A stretch of 16,076 bases of DNA from Zopfochytrium polystomum (GCA_025765615.1 JAIVFJ010000661.1:1-16076); one strand, 5' to 3'; counted from the stretch's first letter, positions 1 to 10,336 are shown. Numbers and translations: made by a program. The notes: a model not told the origin generated them from the sequence alone.

Positions 1-1115
1 CTGTTGAGGGGAAAGCTGGGAGGGCCCTGAAACCTTTGGAACCCAGGCCCAGATGGGGGCACTTCCCTGGAACGCTCCGCGGTGTTGGTCCTGTTCCGAG
101 AAGCTGTTCTCTTTCTGCTTCGTATATGGACTGGCGATCCATTCCACCAGGAGGACCTGGACGGTGGTTCGCAGAGTTGGCGCGCCGCGGTTGGCCCATC
201 GACGGACCTTGCGGCTGCTGCATGGCCGGGTTCGGAATACCGCGGGGCATTTGCGGGTTGGGTGGGCCGTTCCCGTACTGGGAGGGATTCATACCAAACG
301 GCGGACCTGCACTAGGAGGCCTGGGTTGAGGCGGACCCTGAGAATTTGGACCGTCTCGGGGGCCGTACTGCATTCCACCGCCGTTCATGTATCCAAAGTT
401 ATTGGTGGTGATCCAAAAGGTAACGGTCCGTTTTTCGGGTTTCCGCCGGCTGGTGGTTGTGGTCCGAATCGCTGATCAGGCGGGGGGCCGTTTTGGTTGT
501 TCAAGTGGGGGTCACCACCTCGGAACGGCCCGCCGCCCTGCGGGGGACCCTGTTGCTGCTGCTGGTAAGGCATCGGTGGTGGTCCCCGCTGATTCGCCAG
601 CGGCATGGGGCCACCCGGCCCACCCATCATGGAGCGGCGAGGAGGGGCAGGGTAGCTGACCATGGGTGACCCGTTCGGTGACTGTTGAACGGGAACTGGA
701 GGGCCATTGGGGAAAACTCTCCGAGCGGAGGATACTGAAGACGCGGAGCGCTGGAGGCCACCTGGAGGCAAAGCGCGATCTGACGGCTGCATCGGTGGCT
801 GCTGTTGCTGGAAGGTAGAGGGGTCACTCCACTCGCCCGCATTGCTCATGGGCGAGCCGTACGGAGGGGTGGAGCCATTACTTCCTAAAAATGTCATGCG
901 GCTGCCAGGCGGGAACGCAGCTGGTGGCGGGGCATCTGTTGCGAAAAGAGAGAAAGTGGGGCCGATTAGATCGAGAGAGGTTTGGTCGGCCGCGATAAGA
1001 CCAGGAAAGCAGAGGGATGGGGCTGGAGATAAGGGAAAAGGCTGCTTGTCGGCGGCCAAGACAAAGACAAGAGAAAGGGCTGGCGATCGATCTTACTGGA
1101 AGGTCTCTGGTTCAT
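1..1115 (-). CDS. Pro/Gln/Gly-rich low-complexity protein, 5' part (runs off the window)
   Basis: I do not recognise this gene. The first coding exon is 1115-1097 (MNQRPS plus one base), followed by a strong donor GTAAGA. The intron (1096-936) ends in a long pyrimidine tract and CGCAACAG. Splicing restores an AAT codon and continues the frame as APPPAAFPPGSRMTFLGS. The protein is disordered in character: Pro, Gln, Gly, Asn and Ser dominate, with a short Gln run (about 556-570) and repeated NGPP/GPP-type motifs; no folded domain is visible. The frame hits a stop at 385-387, but the adjacent frame continues the same composition (YMNGGGMQYGPRDG onward) to the window edge, so a one-base indel near 398-420 is likely. 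Nearer the edge (below about 120) two frames look equally coding and the exon structure is unclear. Candidates would be RNA-granule, COPII or transcription-adaptor proteins with such N-termini, but nothing visible decides between them. Confidence 0.62.
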
Positions 1116-1546
1116 GGCGGACCGACCGGGTTCCGTTTGTTGTTGAGGGAGAGGAGAGTTGCGGTGGGAGGAGGGCGACCACAACTCCCGCTACCCAAAG
1201 CTGGTCGGCAAGCAGTCTAGTAGTTACAGGTGAGAAAGGAGATCAGCCTTGCGAGGCGCCAGCGAGCGAGGAGGAATCTGCAGATCGGGTAGGAGGAGCA
1301 GCTGTCAAATTCAACTGTGTGTCAGGCAGGGCCGCAGCTGTTGCCGCAGAGACGGTCAGTGAGAGACGAGGCGAATCAAGATGCGAGAGAGAGGGGTGGC
1401 CCCGAGAGCGCAGGAGTTGGGAGGGGGGAAGGGGAAGGGAACCGGGGGGTGGGGGGAGTACCGACGGAGCGAAGGCGATGAGAGGCGTTGACGACGCCGC
1501 CGTCGCCGTGGTTGTGTTGTGGAGTGTTGTTGTGTGTTGGTTTGGT

Positions 1547-1560
1547 GATTGGTTGATTGG
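1547..1560 (-). promoter_or_regulatory. Two adjacent CCAAT boxes upstream of the Pro/Gln-rich gene
   Basis: On the minus strand CCAAT occurs twice with 8-base spacing (plus strand ATTGG at 1548-1552 and 1556-1560), about 435 bp upstream of the ATG at 1115. CCAAT boxes bind the NF-Y/HAP complex in fungi and animals. Without a mapped transcription start this is only a candidate, and the flanking sequence is itself TTGG-rich. Confidence 0.25.
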
Positions 1561-1621
1561 TTGACGGTGGCTGTCTCTGTCCCTGCTCCCTTGGCGCTCT
1601 CTCTGCTGGCCTCACACATTT

Positions 1622-1770
1622 GTCTCTCTCTATCTCTCTCTCTCTTTCTCTCTCTCTCTCTTTCTCTCTCTCTCTATCTCTCTCTCACTCTCTCTCTCGC
1701 ACTTTCTCTGTCTCCATATTCCCTCTGTCTCTCTGCGCCATTTCTCTCATCTCATATCTCTCTCTCCGCC
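1622..1770. repeat. (CT)n-rich microsatellite
   Basis: This is an imperfect run of CT/TCTC units of about 150 bp with occasional A, G and TTT interruptions. On the strand of the upstream Pro/Gln-rich gene it reads as a GA-rich tract some 500-650 bp before the start codon. It could be ordinary expansion or a GAGA-like, nucleosome-poor promoter element; the sequence cannot separate these. Confidence 0.85.
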
Positions 1771-2318
1771 AGTCTTGTCGGTCAATGCGCCTCTCTCGCT
1801 CACGTTTGTCTACGTTTGTCTGCCTGCCCACACGCACACACACTCACACACACAAAAGGATATTTTTGTCTTCTTTCTCTCGGACAAACAATTGATTTTG
1901 AAAATTTGACAACAATGACGACGGACTTTGTCTGCATGCCGACCGCTCATTGGTTGGTTGGTATTTGAAGGTGCAAGAGAAAGACCATCGAAAAATAATG
2001 CAAGTTGCAGTCGAAAAATTTTTCCAAAAACTTCTTCTTCTTCTCCGCACGCATGAAACCAGGCAAACAGGTCAAAAAAAAAAAAAAAATTTGTTTTCCC
2101 CTTTTTTCTTTTTCAGAACAACATCATTGGAGAATACTGTTGTTTCCAATTTGACCAAAAATAGCAGAAAAGCAGAGCAGACAAGTCCGCTCGCTCGCTC
2201 AGGCAGACAATTAGCAGAAACAACAAAAACACAAATGTGGCCGCAGACCCACAGCCCACAACGACCTGTCGGGGTCGTTCTCGCTTGAGGCCCCTCCCTC
2301 GAAGCAAGGCCCGCCGCC

Positions 2319-2368
2319 ATCATCATCATCATCATCATCATCAACTCACAACAACAACAACAACAAAA
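2319..2368. repeat. Adjacent (CAT)n and (CAA)n trinucleotide repeats
   Basis: About eight CAT units are followed after a few bases by about seven CAA units. On the minus strand they encode Met and Cys runs in an open frame that has no other protein-like character, so the repeat is read as non-coding. Confidence 0.85.
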
Positions 2369-2404
2369 GAAGAAAACATTATATAGGCGCACCGCGTCAC
2401 GAAG

Positions 2405-3600
2405 GTTCAATATGAAAACAATAGAAGTGCCTGAACCATGTTGACTGTAATTTGAATCACCGGAGCCAGCCACCGAATTGGTTGATGATGGTCCAGAAAA
2501 CCTTCAAACTCAACTTCCAGAATGTCAGTAAGCTTGGTTGAGTTGAGCTGGCTGTCAATGAACAAAAAGCATCCTGAGTTCAAACTCATCATGTCAGGAA
2601 CATGGCAGGACAGGGCAAGGCAGACAAGGAACTGAGAGGAGTGATGATTGTATTGTAAACAATAATTCATGTAAACAGTCTACTCTGAGTGAGTGAGTGG
2701 AAGGAGTGAATGAAGTGGTGGAGATGTGTGTTTGTGGGTGGTCCTTCTCCCCAACTCAGAAAGAAAGAGAAAAACTCGTTATGAATTATTGATACATGAT
2801 GATGATATGCACACTGTAATAGTTGTAAGGCAAGTGGTGACCAGCACAGGGTAAAAACCTCTCCTATATTATCTGCTTGAGCAGAGGAGGAGGAAAACTG
2901 TTGACACTGGGGTTCCGTTCCACTTAATACTTGGTGTATTTGTCATCAGCGCAAGCCAGCGCCCAGGTCTGCATTGGCAGTGGCTCGCTCTCCCATGGGC
3001 ATCGTGAGAACGATAACTGACAGTCACGGTTCGGGTCTGTCTTGTGCCTCTTGCTGCTAACTATTCAGTTTCGCCTAACAATTCACATGAGGGATGGGAC
3101 AGGTCCCCAATCCCCCCTTTCTACCTTTTGAGAGTCTTCCTTGTCACGACTCAAAGAAAGATCCAGAAAGAACAATTCACCGGAACTCTCCAAGCATGTG
3201 TCATGCCATCTGATCCCTCCATTTTGATCTTCAACTCATCTGACCAAATGACACGTTTGAAGCGCTCAACTGTTCAGTTTTTAGTACTGAAGAGCAGACT
3301 TCAGTCAGATGTTCTTGTGCTTTGGTGTGAGAGCCAGCTGCTTCTTCTTCTGTAACCCTTTGTCTCAGATCAAACGCCTGACTGTCTCAGGTGAAACAGT
3401 CTTGCCAGCATCCTGTTTGTGACTTTGGGCCAGCTGCACTGTGGTTTTGGCCTCTCCTGATGTGATTTGCTGCACAAATGGAGGTTTTTGTAGAGACGTG
3501 TTTCTGCTGCGTGAATGCAATCAACAGTATAAGCTCCAACCTTCATGTAGGTTGGCAGCAATTTGGCTGCTTCAATGGCCTTGGTCAAGGAGATTTAAAA
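2405..3600 (-). pseudogene. Degenerate Tc1/mariner-family transposase remnant
   Basis: Read on the minus strand, several blocks in different frames follow the order of a Tc1-like transposase. Around 3410-3290 there is a helix-turn-helix-like block, GKTVSPETVRRLI, then a stop, then DKGLQKKKQLALTPKH. At about 3252-3185 comes VIWSDELKIKMEGSDG with THAWR; the WSDE motif (Asp codon at 3240-3238) matches the first catalytic Asp of DD34E transposases. At about 2595-2420 comes CFLFIDSQLNSTKLTDILE, resembling the family segment between VWGCF and the second catalytic Asp. In-frame stops and frame changes interrupt every block, and the usual QQDN motif with the second Asp is not recognisable. About 450 bp (roughly 2650-3110) separates the last two blocks where the family has about 25 residues, suggesting a later insertion. 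I found no terminal inverted repeats. The element is inactive. Confidence 0.6.
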
Positions 3601-4011
3601 TATTGTTTTTTTTGTCAAGTGGGATGGGGTTTCATGGCTGTTTTCCAGAGCTGTGTGAAAAATCCAACAAACTGTGGATTACTCAACACGCTCGTCATTA
3701 TATATGCGTCTGAAGTGCGGAAAATTTTCGGTGGAAAATATGGAAAACTGGGGAAATCGATCACACCGAACATTGTTACGGTTTGGACCCACAAAATTGC
3801 ACCAATGGATCGGGCTTGTTTGAATCGCCACCGGAGCGTGGACCACTTCCAAAAATCATCGCGTTTCACAAAAAAATGCGTCAGACACATTTGCCACCAC
3901 CCGCCGAAGCCAATTCAGTTTTTTCTGTCTTATCCCCTTCCATGTCACTGCATTTGTGACCACTGCATTAATTTATTAATAATACTGGTCGTTCACCCTG
4001 TCAGCAACAAC

Positions 4012-5417
4012 ATGCTTATCCACGAGTCGTTCATCGATGTGCCCGTTGCCCGCCGCACCCCCAGGCCTCTCCTCTCACGATTCGGGCAGCAGTGCTACAA
4101 CCACTGGTGGCAGCAGCAATACCATCCGAATCCACTTGTTCTATCCCGCCCTGATTCGAGAGTACCCGCAAGCCAAGTTCCCCGCCGTTGCCGTGTTTAC
4201 CGAGATCTACCAGGTAAACGAAAAGAAGCGCGCGAGCGGTTGCGACTTGAACTGGCTTTCAATGCGCTGGCTGGCTGGCTGGCTGACGCGGTGAGCGAGC
4301 AAACCCGCGAGCAAACCCGCGAGCAACGCGGCACTCGGCTTCGGCTCGCGACCCACCCCCGACGCCGTTCGCATGGTTGCTTGTTACGTTCTCGAGAGCA
4401 GAAGAACGCAGAGAGCAGACCCAGACCCCAGACCCCAGACCCCAGACTCGTGAATCAGGGCAGGCCCCACACATCCTTCATCACATATGTTGACGCGCCC
4501 CCAAGGTCACAGGACCCGTCCAGCGCTTTTGTCGCCAGATCGCAGCAAACGGCTACATCGTCGGCTGTCCGGAGAGCTACCACGAGTTTGAGGCTCCCGG
4601 CGTCGTCATACCTTACGACGTGGAGGGCACCGATCGCGGCAACAGGTACAAGGTAAGGCCACCCTTCATTCGCCCGCCTTCAACGCGGCTCCGCCCATGC
4701 CTCACAAACATTTTGCGCCGATGGCGGACGCCCTCAAACAAAAAAAAAAAAAAAAAAAAAATTACATAGATGGAGAAACTGCTCACCGCCTACGACCAAG
4801 ACGCGACGCTCGTTCTGGATGCGCTCGCCGCGCACCCAAACTGCAACGGTCGGCTCGGCGCCACCGGCATGTGCCTGGGCGGCCACCTCGCTTTCCGCTG
4901 CGCGTTCGACCGCCGCGTCCTCGCGTCCGTCTGCTACTTTGCCACGGACATCCACGGCTCGACTTTGGGGAAGAACAACGACCCGAACAACACGTCGCTG
5001 GCGCGGTGCAAGGAGATCAAGGGGGGAGGTCGTCATGATATGGGGTAGGTGGGCCTTTTCCCCCGCTCCCAGACTTTTTTTTTTTTTTTTTTTTTCCGTT
5101 TCGCCAAAACCCCGCTTAACTAACCCTCCCCAGGAAAGCACGACAACCACATCCCCCAGCACGGCCGGCAGTTAATATACCAGACGCTGGCGTCGGCCGG
5201 CGCGGACTTTGGATGGGTGGAGCTGCCGGCGCAGCACGCGTTTATCCGTGACGAGCTGTCCAAGGGCCGCTACGACCCGCCGCTGGCGAAAATCTGCTTC
5301 GAGGTGCTGCTGGAGCTTTTCCACCGCAAACTGGACCTGGACCTCGGCGCGGCGGCGGTCGCCGCCGCAGGGCAGTCCAACGCCGGCGCGCAGCAGCAGC
5401 AACCTCTTGTGTGCTGA
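4012..5417 (+). CDS. Dienelactone hydrolase family protein (alpha/beta hydrolase), four exons
   Basis: Exons are 4012-4213, 4506-4652, 4770-5044 and 5134-5417, giving roughly 300 residues. Junctions: CAG|GTAAAC...CCCCCAAG|GTC (reads EIYQVTGPVQRFCRQIA), AAG|GTAAGG...TTACATAG|ATG, and TGGG|GTAGGT...CTCCCCAG|GA (reads MIWGKHDNHIP). Each restores the protein family's reading. The family's Cys-Asp-His triad is complete: Cys in GMCLGGH (codon 4872-4874), Asp in GKHDNH (5142-5144), His in AQHAFIRD (5235-5237). Other landmarks are SYHEFEAPG and YDVEGTDRGNRYK. The family hydrolyses dienelactones in aromatic breakdown; many fungal paralogues have unknown substrates, so the substrate here is open. No signal peptide is seen, so it is probably cytosolic. 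Two one-base frame breaks lie in homopolymers, C5 at 4058-4062 and G6 at 5021-5026; one base fewer in each would keep the frame, so they look like consensus errors. The ATG at 4012 is chosen because MLIHESFIDVP fits the family N-terminus. Long A and T runs sit in introns 2 and 3. Confidence 0.9.
4214..4505 (+). repeat. Minisatellites inside intron 1 of the dienelactone hydrolase gene
   Basis: This 292-nt intron carries three unrelated short tandem arrays: (CTGG)n at about 4266-4285, a 12-bp unit GCGAGCAAACCC repeated two to three times at about 4294-4326, and a 7-bp CCCAGAC-type unit at about 4419-4446. Such clustering points to replication slippage in the intron; nothing suggests coding use. 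Confidence 0.7.
4740..4761 (+). repeat. A22 homopolymer just before the intron 2 acceptor
   Basis: A run of about 22 A lies eight bases before exon 3 of the dienelactone hydrolase gene, in place of the usual pyrimidine tract; the acceptor itself is TTACATAG. Its exact length is unreliable in any assembly. Confidence 0.85.
5075..5095 (+). repeat. T21 homopolymer in intron 3 of the dienelactone hydrolase gene
   Basis: A run of about 21 T lies in the 89-nt intron 5045-5133, ahead of the acceptor CTCCCCAG. It could act as an extended polypyrimidine tract. Confidence 0.85.
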
Positions 5418-7572
5418 GGCCTCAAAAGCGTCTTAGTCGCGCTGCTTGTTTGTATGTGAATCGCAAAAAAAATATAAGGGATACACAAACACCGCGTCTT
5501 ACGGTGAAAACAAAAAAACGATTTCGCGACCACTCTTTTCGATTGGTCACGCCCGTTTGGAGTTTCGTGGGTAGACCGTGTAACAATGGCTGTTGGCAAT
5601 GCACCCTCCAGGTCTTGCTAACGTATTCACACACTTGCATTGTCGTAGTTTGCCTCTTTCTTTTTTTTTTTTTTAAGGCCTCGTTAAGGGAATCGTAAAA
5701 AAACCGTTGGTTGAATCCAGCAACAATTCGCTATAACAACCGAAAGTAACAAACAAAAAAACAAACAAAAAAAAAATACCGAATTGCAAAACAGTGACAC
5801 GAATACCTTGTCAAAATCTTACAACTTTGCTCAGCAGCCACAGCGTGGGGAATTTGTACTGAAATAAAAAAGGCATCCTATGTTGATTCTTTTTAGCTTG
5901 ATGCACTTTGGTGCTTGCCAGTATTTATATTCGAGCCAGAAAAAAAAAAAAAAAAAAAGAGATGAAAAGTAAAGAAAATGATGTGAATCTTTGCAAGCAG
6001 CTTTGCAGCCATAACACTTTCCATTTCATTTTTGATTTTTGTGAACAGCACACAAAGAAGAGACGAGAAACCTGGAAACCACCACCAAGAGCAAATGCAA
6101 AATCACCCATAAACGGGCTTAGCTAAACTTTTGACAAGAGAACAGCATTGCAAATCCAGCGTCGCAGCTCAGCAGCACTGGTGAAAATTTGTTCAAGTTT
6201 TGGTGCCAATTTACTTGGGTTCCCTTGTCATTTATCATTGAAGCGCTTTTTCAGAGAGTATAAATGCAGTCATTTTAGGTTATTGCAGTTACATATTCTC
6301 CACTGTTGCTTGTGTGCTGCTCTGCCACAGCTTGACATCAGCAGGGGACATCTGCTATAGCCAATCTGCAGCAAACTCTCAAAACACAGAAAAAATTGGG
6401 GGGCAGGTGCATTGATATTTCAAAATTCTATTGGCGGCTTTTTGTGTTTACGCTTGCTTCTGTGGCCTGCTTGAGTAGTTTAACTTTTTTGGGAGGAAAG
6501 GGGGGGCAGAAGCTGCTTTATGTGAAGAAAACACCTGCAGAGATAAAGTGAGGGTGTTGACCCTCTTGGATATTGGGATGCTGGCAATGTGATTGTGTCG
6601 ACAATGGGTGTGTGGGGGGTGAAGATATCAAATGTGATACTGGGGTACAGATTGCCCCAAAAAAAAACCCCCCTGGTGCAAATAATCCACTGCAGAGAGC
6701 AGAAAAGGCAAGTTTCTTCATTTCTCCTTTTTATCCTCTTCTTTTGTTCTATTTTTCTTCTTCTTCCTAGTTTGGAGTCAAGAGGAGGGAGGGGTTTTGA
6801 CTTTACGCATAGTACCAACACGCTTATACCACTCAAACACGTTTTTCTTTTTCTCTCTTTTTGTTTTTTTTTTTACTTGGACACAACCACCAAAAAAAAA
6901 AAGGTTTTTAAACCCAACGTAAACCGCCAAACAAAGAAACAAACAAATTGTCTTTAACGAGAGGCAAAACAAACAGTGGACACGAACAACAGCTACTGCA
7001 ACGACAGCCACCCGCGGGCCATCAACAACCGACAGGATTGAGAAGAAAAAAAAAAAGGAAAGGAAAATAAGAAAGAAAGAAAAACAAGAGACAATTGCCT
7101 GTTGGGGATGCTCGGGCCAAGCCGACGGAACCAAAGAAAATAGTTCACACAAGATTGGGGTCGGCGGGAGTGAGGGGGGGAGGGGGGCGAGGGAAGGAAG
7201 AGAGGGCGACGTATTTTGCATGGAGAGCTATTTGGAGGAGGTTACTTCTAGGGAGCGAGACAGCAAAACAACAACGCAGTAAAAAGGTGAGTGAATGTAT
7301 ATATTTCGGAACAAGGGACAGGAATAAAAGCAAGGCGGCGTCGACAGTAAGAGCGTTCATAGAGGCAAACAAGAGAAAAGGAAACAAAAAACAAACCAAA
7401 AAAAAAAACAAAAAAAAAAAAAAAAAGCGGACAAGAGAAGAGTAAACGTTCGTATGTGGTAACGAAGAGATAAGGACAGAACAGAAAAGAAAAAGGAAAG
7501 AACAAGAAAGGGGAGGAGTGGGGGAAGAAAACAGAATGCTGGGGGGAAGGGCCCCGACGACAACACCGCTCA
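5418..7572. other. Convergent intergenic region, no supported gene
   Basis: This lies between the 3' ends of the plus-strand hydrolase and the minus-strand arrestin gene. It contains many A or T runs of 10-19 bases (for example about 5662-5675, 5940-5958 and 7412-7426), a G-rich run at about 7165-7205 and a long purine-rich tract from about 7045 to 7550. Open frames give Lys-, Phe- or Ser-rich translations typical of these tracts. The less repetitive part, about 5980-6480, shows no gene I can recognise on either strand. Confidence 0.6.
5863..5868 (+). terminator. Possible polyadenylation signal AATAAA
   Basis: This is a canonical AATAAA about 445 bp after the dienelactone hydrolase stop codon. 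The distance is long, and the region is A-rich, so the match may be chance. Confidence 0.25.
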
Positions 7573-10336
7573 TCAACTCTCTCCCTCTGGCACCGGCGGT
7601 AGCAACAAACACCTGATGGGAAAGTAGCCGTCTCGGCCGTCGCCGTGTTGGTCCCCCGCGCCCAGCCGTCGTCAAACGCCTCGAGCACGTCGATCAGGGT
7701 CGCCAATGTTGAGCCGGAGCTCGTCGGGCATGGTGGGCGCGAACGCAAACTGCACCGAAAACGTGTGCTTCTGGGACTCGGTCACGTCCGTGCCGGCGAG
7801 GGAGGCCGTCTCGTCCGCCGCGGAGGATGATGAGGATGAGAGGAGGAGGAGGAGGAGGCTTGCGCCTGCGGCGGCGCTGCGGGCGCCAGCGGGGCCATGG
7901 TAGAACCAACGTGGGGCGGTGTGGGGTCGGTGGTCGGCGGCGGCGGGGTGTCGCCGCCTCCAGCCGCGGCTGCGGGAGGTGGCGCGGTCGGCGGCGGGGG
8001 TTGCTGCTGCTTCTGCGCGCCGCCGCCAACGCCGCCGCCGGAGTTTGCGCGGAAGCCGTCGAGGCGTGGCGGCGCAACCGGCGTCGGTGGAAGCGGGTGG
8101 GTTGGGGGCGGGGAAAAGGGTTGGGACACGGGCGGCACGACGGGGGCGTACTGCTGGCGCTGCGCAAACTGGCCAACCTGCTGGTCCCACGACTGGCCGG
8201 GCGCCACCGCCGCTTTTGGAGACGTCTGCTGCGGGCCGCCGCCGCCGCCGCCGCCGGCCCCGCAGCGGCGAGCTGGACGCGTCGGTAGTCCATCGGACCA
8301 GGCGGGAACGAACGGGACGGTTGGGATTTTGAGGGAGACAGTCCTGAGGGTTGAATAGGAAGGTTCGGCAGCGGGACACTGGTTAGACCCGGGGCGGAGC
8401 CTCCGGTAAAGTACGATATCGTCGACGCGGGCGACGGTGGATTTCCTTGATAGTACTCAAGGTTCGTAATGGCGACTTGGGGACTGTATCCTTCGTACGC
8501 GGCTCCCCAAAGCGTGATGGTGACTCCGGCTGCCGGTGCTTGTGCTGTTTGCACCAGTGGAAAAGACTGTGGGCGAATGAGGTTTCTGGCCGCTCAAGCT
8601 TGAGCCGGTTCCACTCAGGACAAGGGAGTCCATTCCAGACACCAGACCTTCTTGAGAGCGCAGGCGGCCCCCGCCTGACCCTTGAGATGACCCCGAAGGA
8701 CGACGGGCAAGCTGCGCTGAACCTTTCCCCGAGGACCCAGTTTTTCGCGATTCCGCCGGACTCGTCGCAACGCCCAGTGAGAGGAGGGCCGACAGATCCG
8801 ATTTCGAAACCTTTTCAACACGCTTTGTTGAGCCTCCCGAGTGTGAGGAGTTCGGCGCTCCGAGTGCTTCCTTAGTAACCATCCACTGCATGGGTGGAGG
8901 GATAGAATTCAATACTCGGTCGTCCGCATCCGCAGGGATCACCATTCGAATTGGGACGCTGAAAGACGCCTTCTTTGTCATCATCATTCGGGCGATTGAG
9001 ACGGTGAACTGCAGCGTGTGCTCCAAAAGGAAAGGGTCCAGCTCCGCGTCGGGCTGTATAGCCACGTTCGGGAATCCAAAGGACAACCGCATTGACGTCG
9101 TTCCGAGGTTGATTGGGGGCGGTCTCAGCTTTAAAGCGGGACCCACCGGACTAGCGACGGTGGCGGGCACGTTTTCGACAGGAACTTGAAGACCCATGAT
9201 AGGAGCGTCGCGGTGACGTAATCGCTGCATTAAACAACACTCGATCGCGGTGATTCGACTGGTGGTTTCGGATCCATCATCGAGGACAACATCTACGTCA
9301 AACTCTCGCTTGTCCGCGATGTTCCACACCTTGGGGGCGATCACCCGATATGCGAGCTCACCTAAAATGTTGACGATGTTAGCGCCAGCCTCATGCAAGA
9401 ACCCGTCCGCACCGAATCAGAATACGTACCGCCTGGAGTAGTCGTTCCGATCGTTCGCTGAGACGGCGCCTCAGGGTAAAACCACGGTAGAGGGTAGCAT
9501 CTCCTCACGATCACTGGTTTCGACGCCTCGTCCTCCACGACGTTATTGTTGACAAAAGAGTTCAGAGACGCCGTCATTTCGTACGTGCGGAAATGATCTG
9601 ACGGGACCCCTGCAGGGCCGGCAGAAATCTGCGGAACTTTGGCACCTTCCGCTGAGGCATGGAGCGACGACGGAATGTCCAGGGCAAATGGAAAGTCGTG
9701 ACTAACGAGTGTATAATTTTTTGTGCCCGGTCCAGAAACGAAGCAAGGTAAGCGTCGGCAGCGAATAACACTGGGTCCAAGGACATTCTTACCGTCCAGG
9801 AAGCAACCCTCGCTCAAACTCCTCCTTTGAAGACGGCTGCCACAGAAGCAGTTTCAGCAATGTCTCGTGCGCCCCAGCCCGGCCACCTCGGAAGCGCAAA
9901 ACCAGCTTTTCTGCAAGCAGTGGCTGGCCATTCGGTGAGGGATCAATCGTAATGCGAACCACTCCGTCAATGGTTCGTGTCTGGGCAACAGCCGGCGGAG
10001 GCTGGACGAGCTGAATCTGTGGAGGGCAGATAGCACGAAAGGTAGGATCGGGACAGTCAGACGGGAGCGAAGGCATGACTCAGTGGAATCGCCACAATGG
10101 AAGCTGGAGAAAGGAGATGGTGTGTGCTTTACCTCAAAGGGGGGTAAGTCGAGAGTGGGTCTTGACACGAGGAACTCGACGAACACGGCCTGGTTTCGTC
10201 GTCCGGGGAAGTACGGTGTGCCGCCTCCTCCTCCTCCTCTCGCTATCGGTGTTGGCCTGCCACCGCTGCTGCCGCTGTTGCTGCCCGATCTTGCGGCGGA
10301 CGGTGGCGGCGCCCCGCCCATAATTGCGTAGTTCAT
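7573..10336 (-). CDS. Alpha-arrestin-like protein with Pro/Gln-rich tail and C-terminal SH3 domain
   Basis: Exons (minus): 10336-10133, 10016-9793, 9701-9430 and 9361-7573, about 830 residues. Introns (116, 91 and 68 nt) have donors GTAAAG, GTAAGA, GTACGT and acceptors CCTCCACAG, CTCGTTAG, CATTTTAG; each junction keeps the frame. The ATG at 10336 is the first in frame. After a Gly/Ser-rich start, the arrestin N-lobe runs VFVEFLVSRPTLDLPP, LVLRFRG, GRHDFPFALDIPSSL, YEMTASLNSF. The C-lobe includes GELAYRVIAPKVWNIADK, FDVDVVLDDGS and RLSFGFPNVAI. Then comes a Ser/Gly linker and a disordered Pro/Gln-rich tail, ending in an SH3 domain (about 7770-7590): VQFAFAPTMPDELRLNIGD, IDVLEAFDDGWARG, DGYFPIRCLLLP, stop. 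Alpha-arrestins usually recruit ubiquitin ligases to membrane cargo through PPxY motifs; I see none here, so the SH3 may provide partner binding. Frame breaks of one base occur near 8550-8620 (indel or small intron), 8258-8270, 7838-7860 (GGA repeat), 7697-7699 (G3) and 7653-7657 (C5). The arrestin call is strong; joining it to the SH3 as one gene rests on continuous coding character. Confidence 0.8.

Larger units (their letters stand above)
1116..2400. other. Intergenic stretch with microsatellites, no supported gene
   Basis: This is presumably the 5' region of the minus-strand Pro/Gln-rich gene. It holds a (CT)n/(TCTC)n tract at about 1622-1770, a (CA)n-like run at about 1829-1856, an A run at about 2082-2095, a (CAT)n run at about 2319-2343 and a (CAA)n run at about 2346-2368. 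Open frames here translate into serine/leucine, methionine or cysteine runs produced by the repeats and do not look like proteins. Confidence 0.7.

Noticed and set aside
385..1059. A single-exon protein beginning MAADKQPFPLSP on the minus strand
   Set aside because: Its first 40 or so residues come from the intron 1096-936, which has a consensus donor and acceptor; the spliced start at 1115 explains the region better.
1549..1968. Serine/leucine-repeat open frame on the plus strand
   Set aside because: It is produced by the (CT)n microsatellite, which keeps several frames open at once.
4037..4038. A separate gene starting at the ATG at 4037
   Set aside because: This ATG is in the second frame of the hydrolase's first exon; the family N-terminus MLIHESFIDVP at 4012 shows that it is one exon with a one-base break.
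4037..4062. A 26-nt GT-AG micro-intron inside hydrolase exon 1 to explain the frame change
   Set aside because: All other introns here are at least 68 nt, and a C-run length error explains the change as simply and fits the pattern elsewhere.
7672..8554. Long Arg/Ala/Pro-rich frames on both strands
   Set aside because: They are shadow frames of GC-rich repetitive coding sequence; composition and the SH3 and arrestin context pick the minus-strand Pro/Gln reading instead.
9771..9792. A 22-nt intron in the arrestin gene with acceptor GGACCCAG
   Set aside because: It also keeps the frame, but the acceptor at 9702 gives a normal 91-nt intron and the family reading GRHDFPFALDIP without an insertion.
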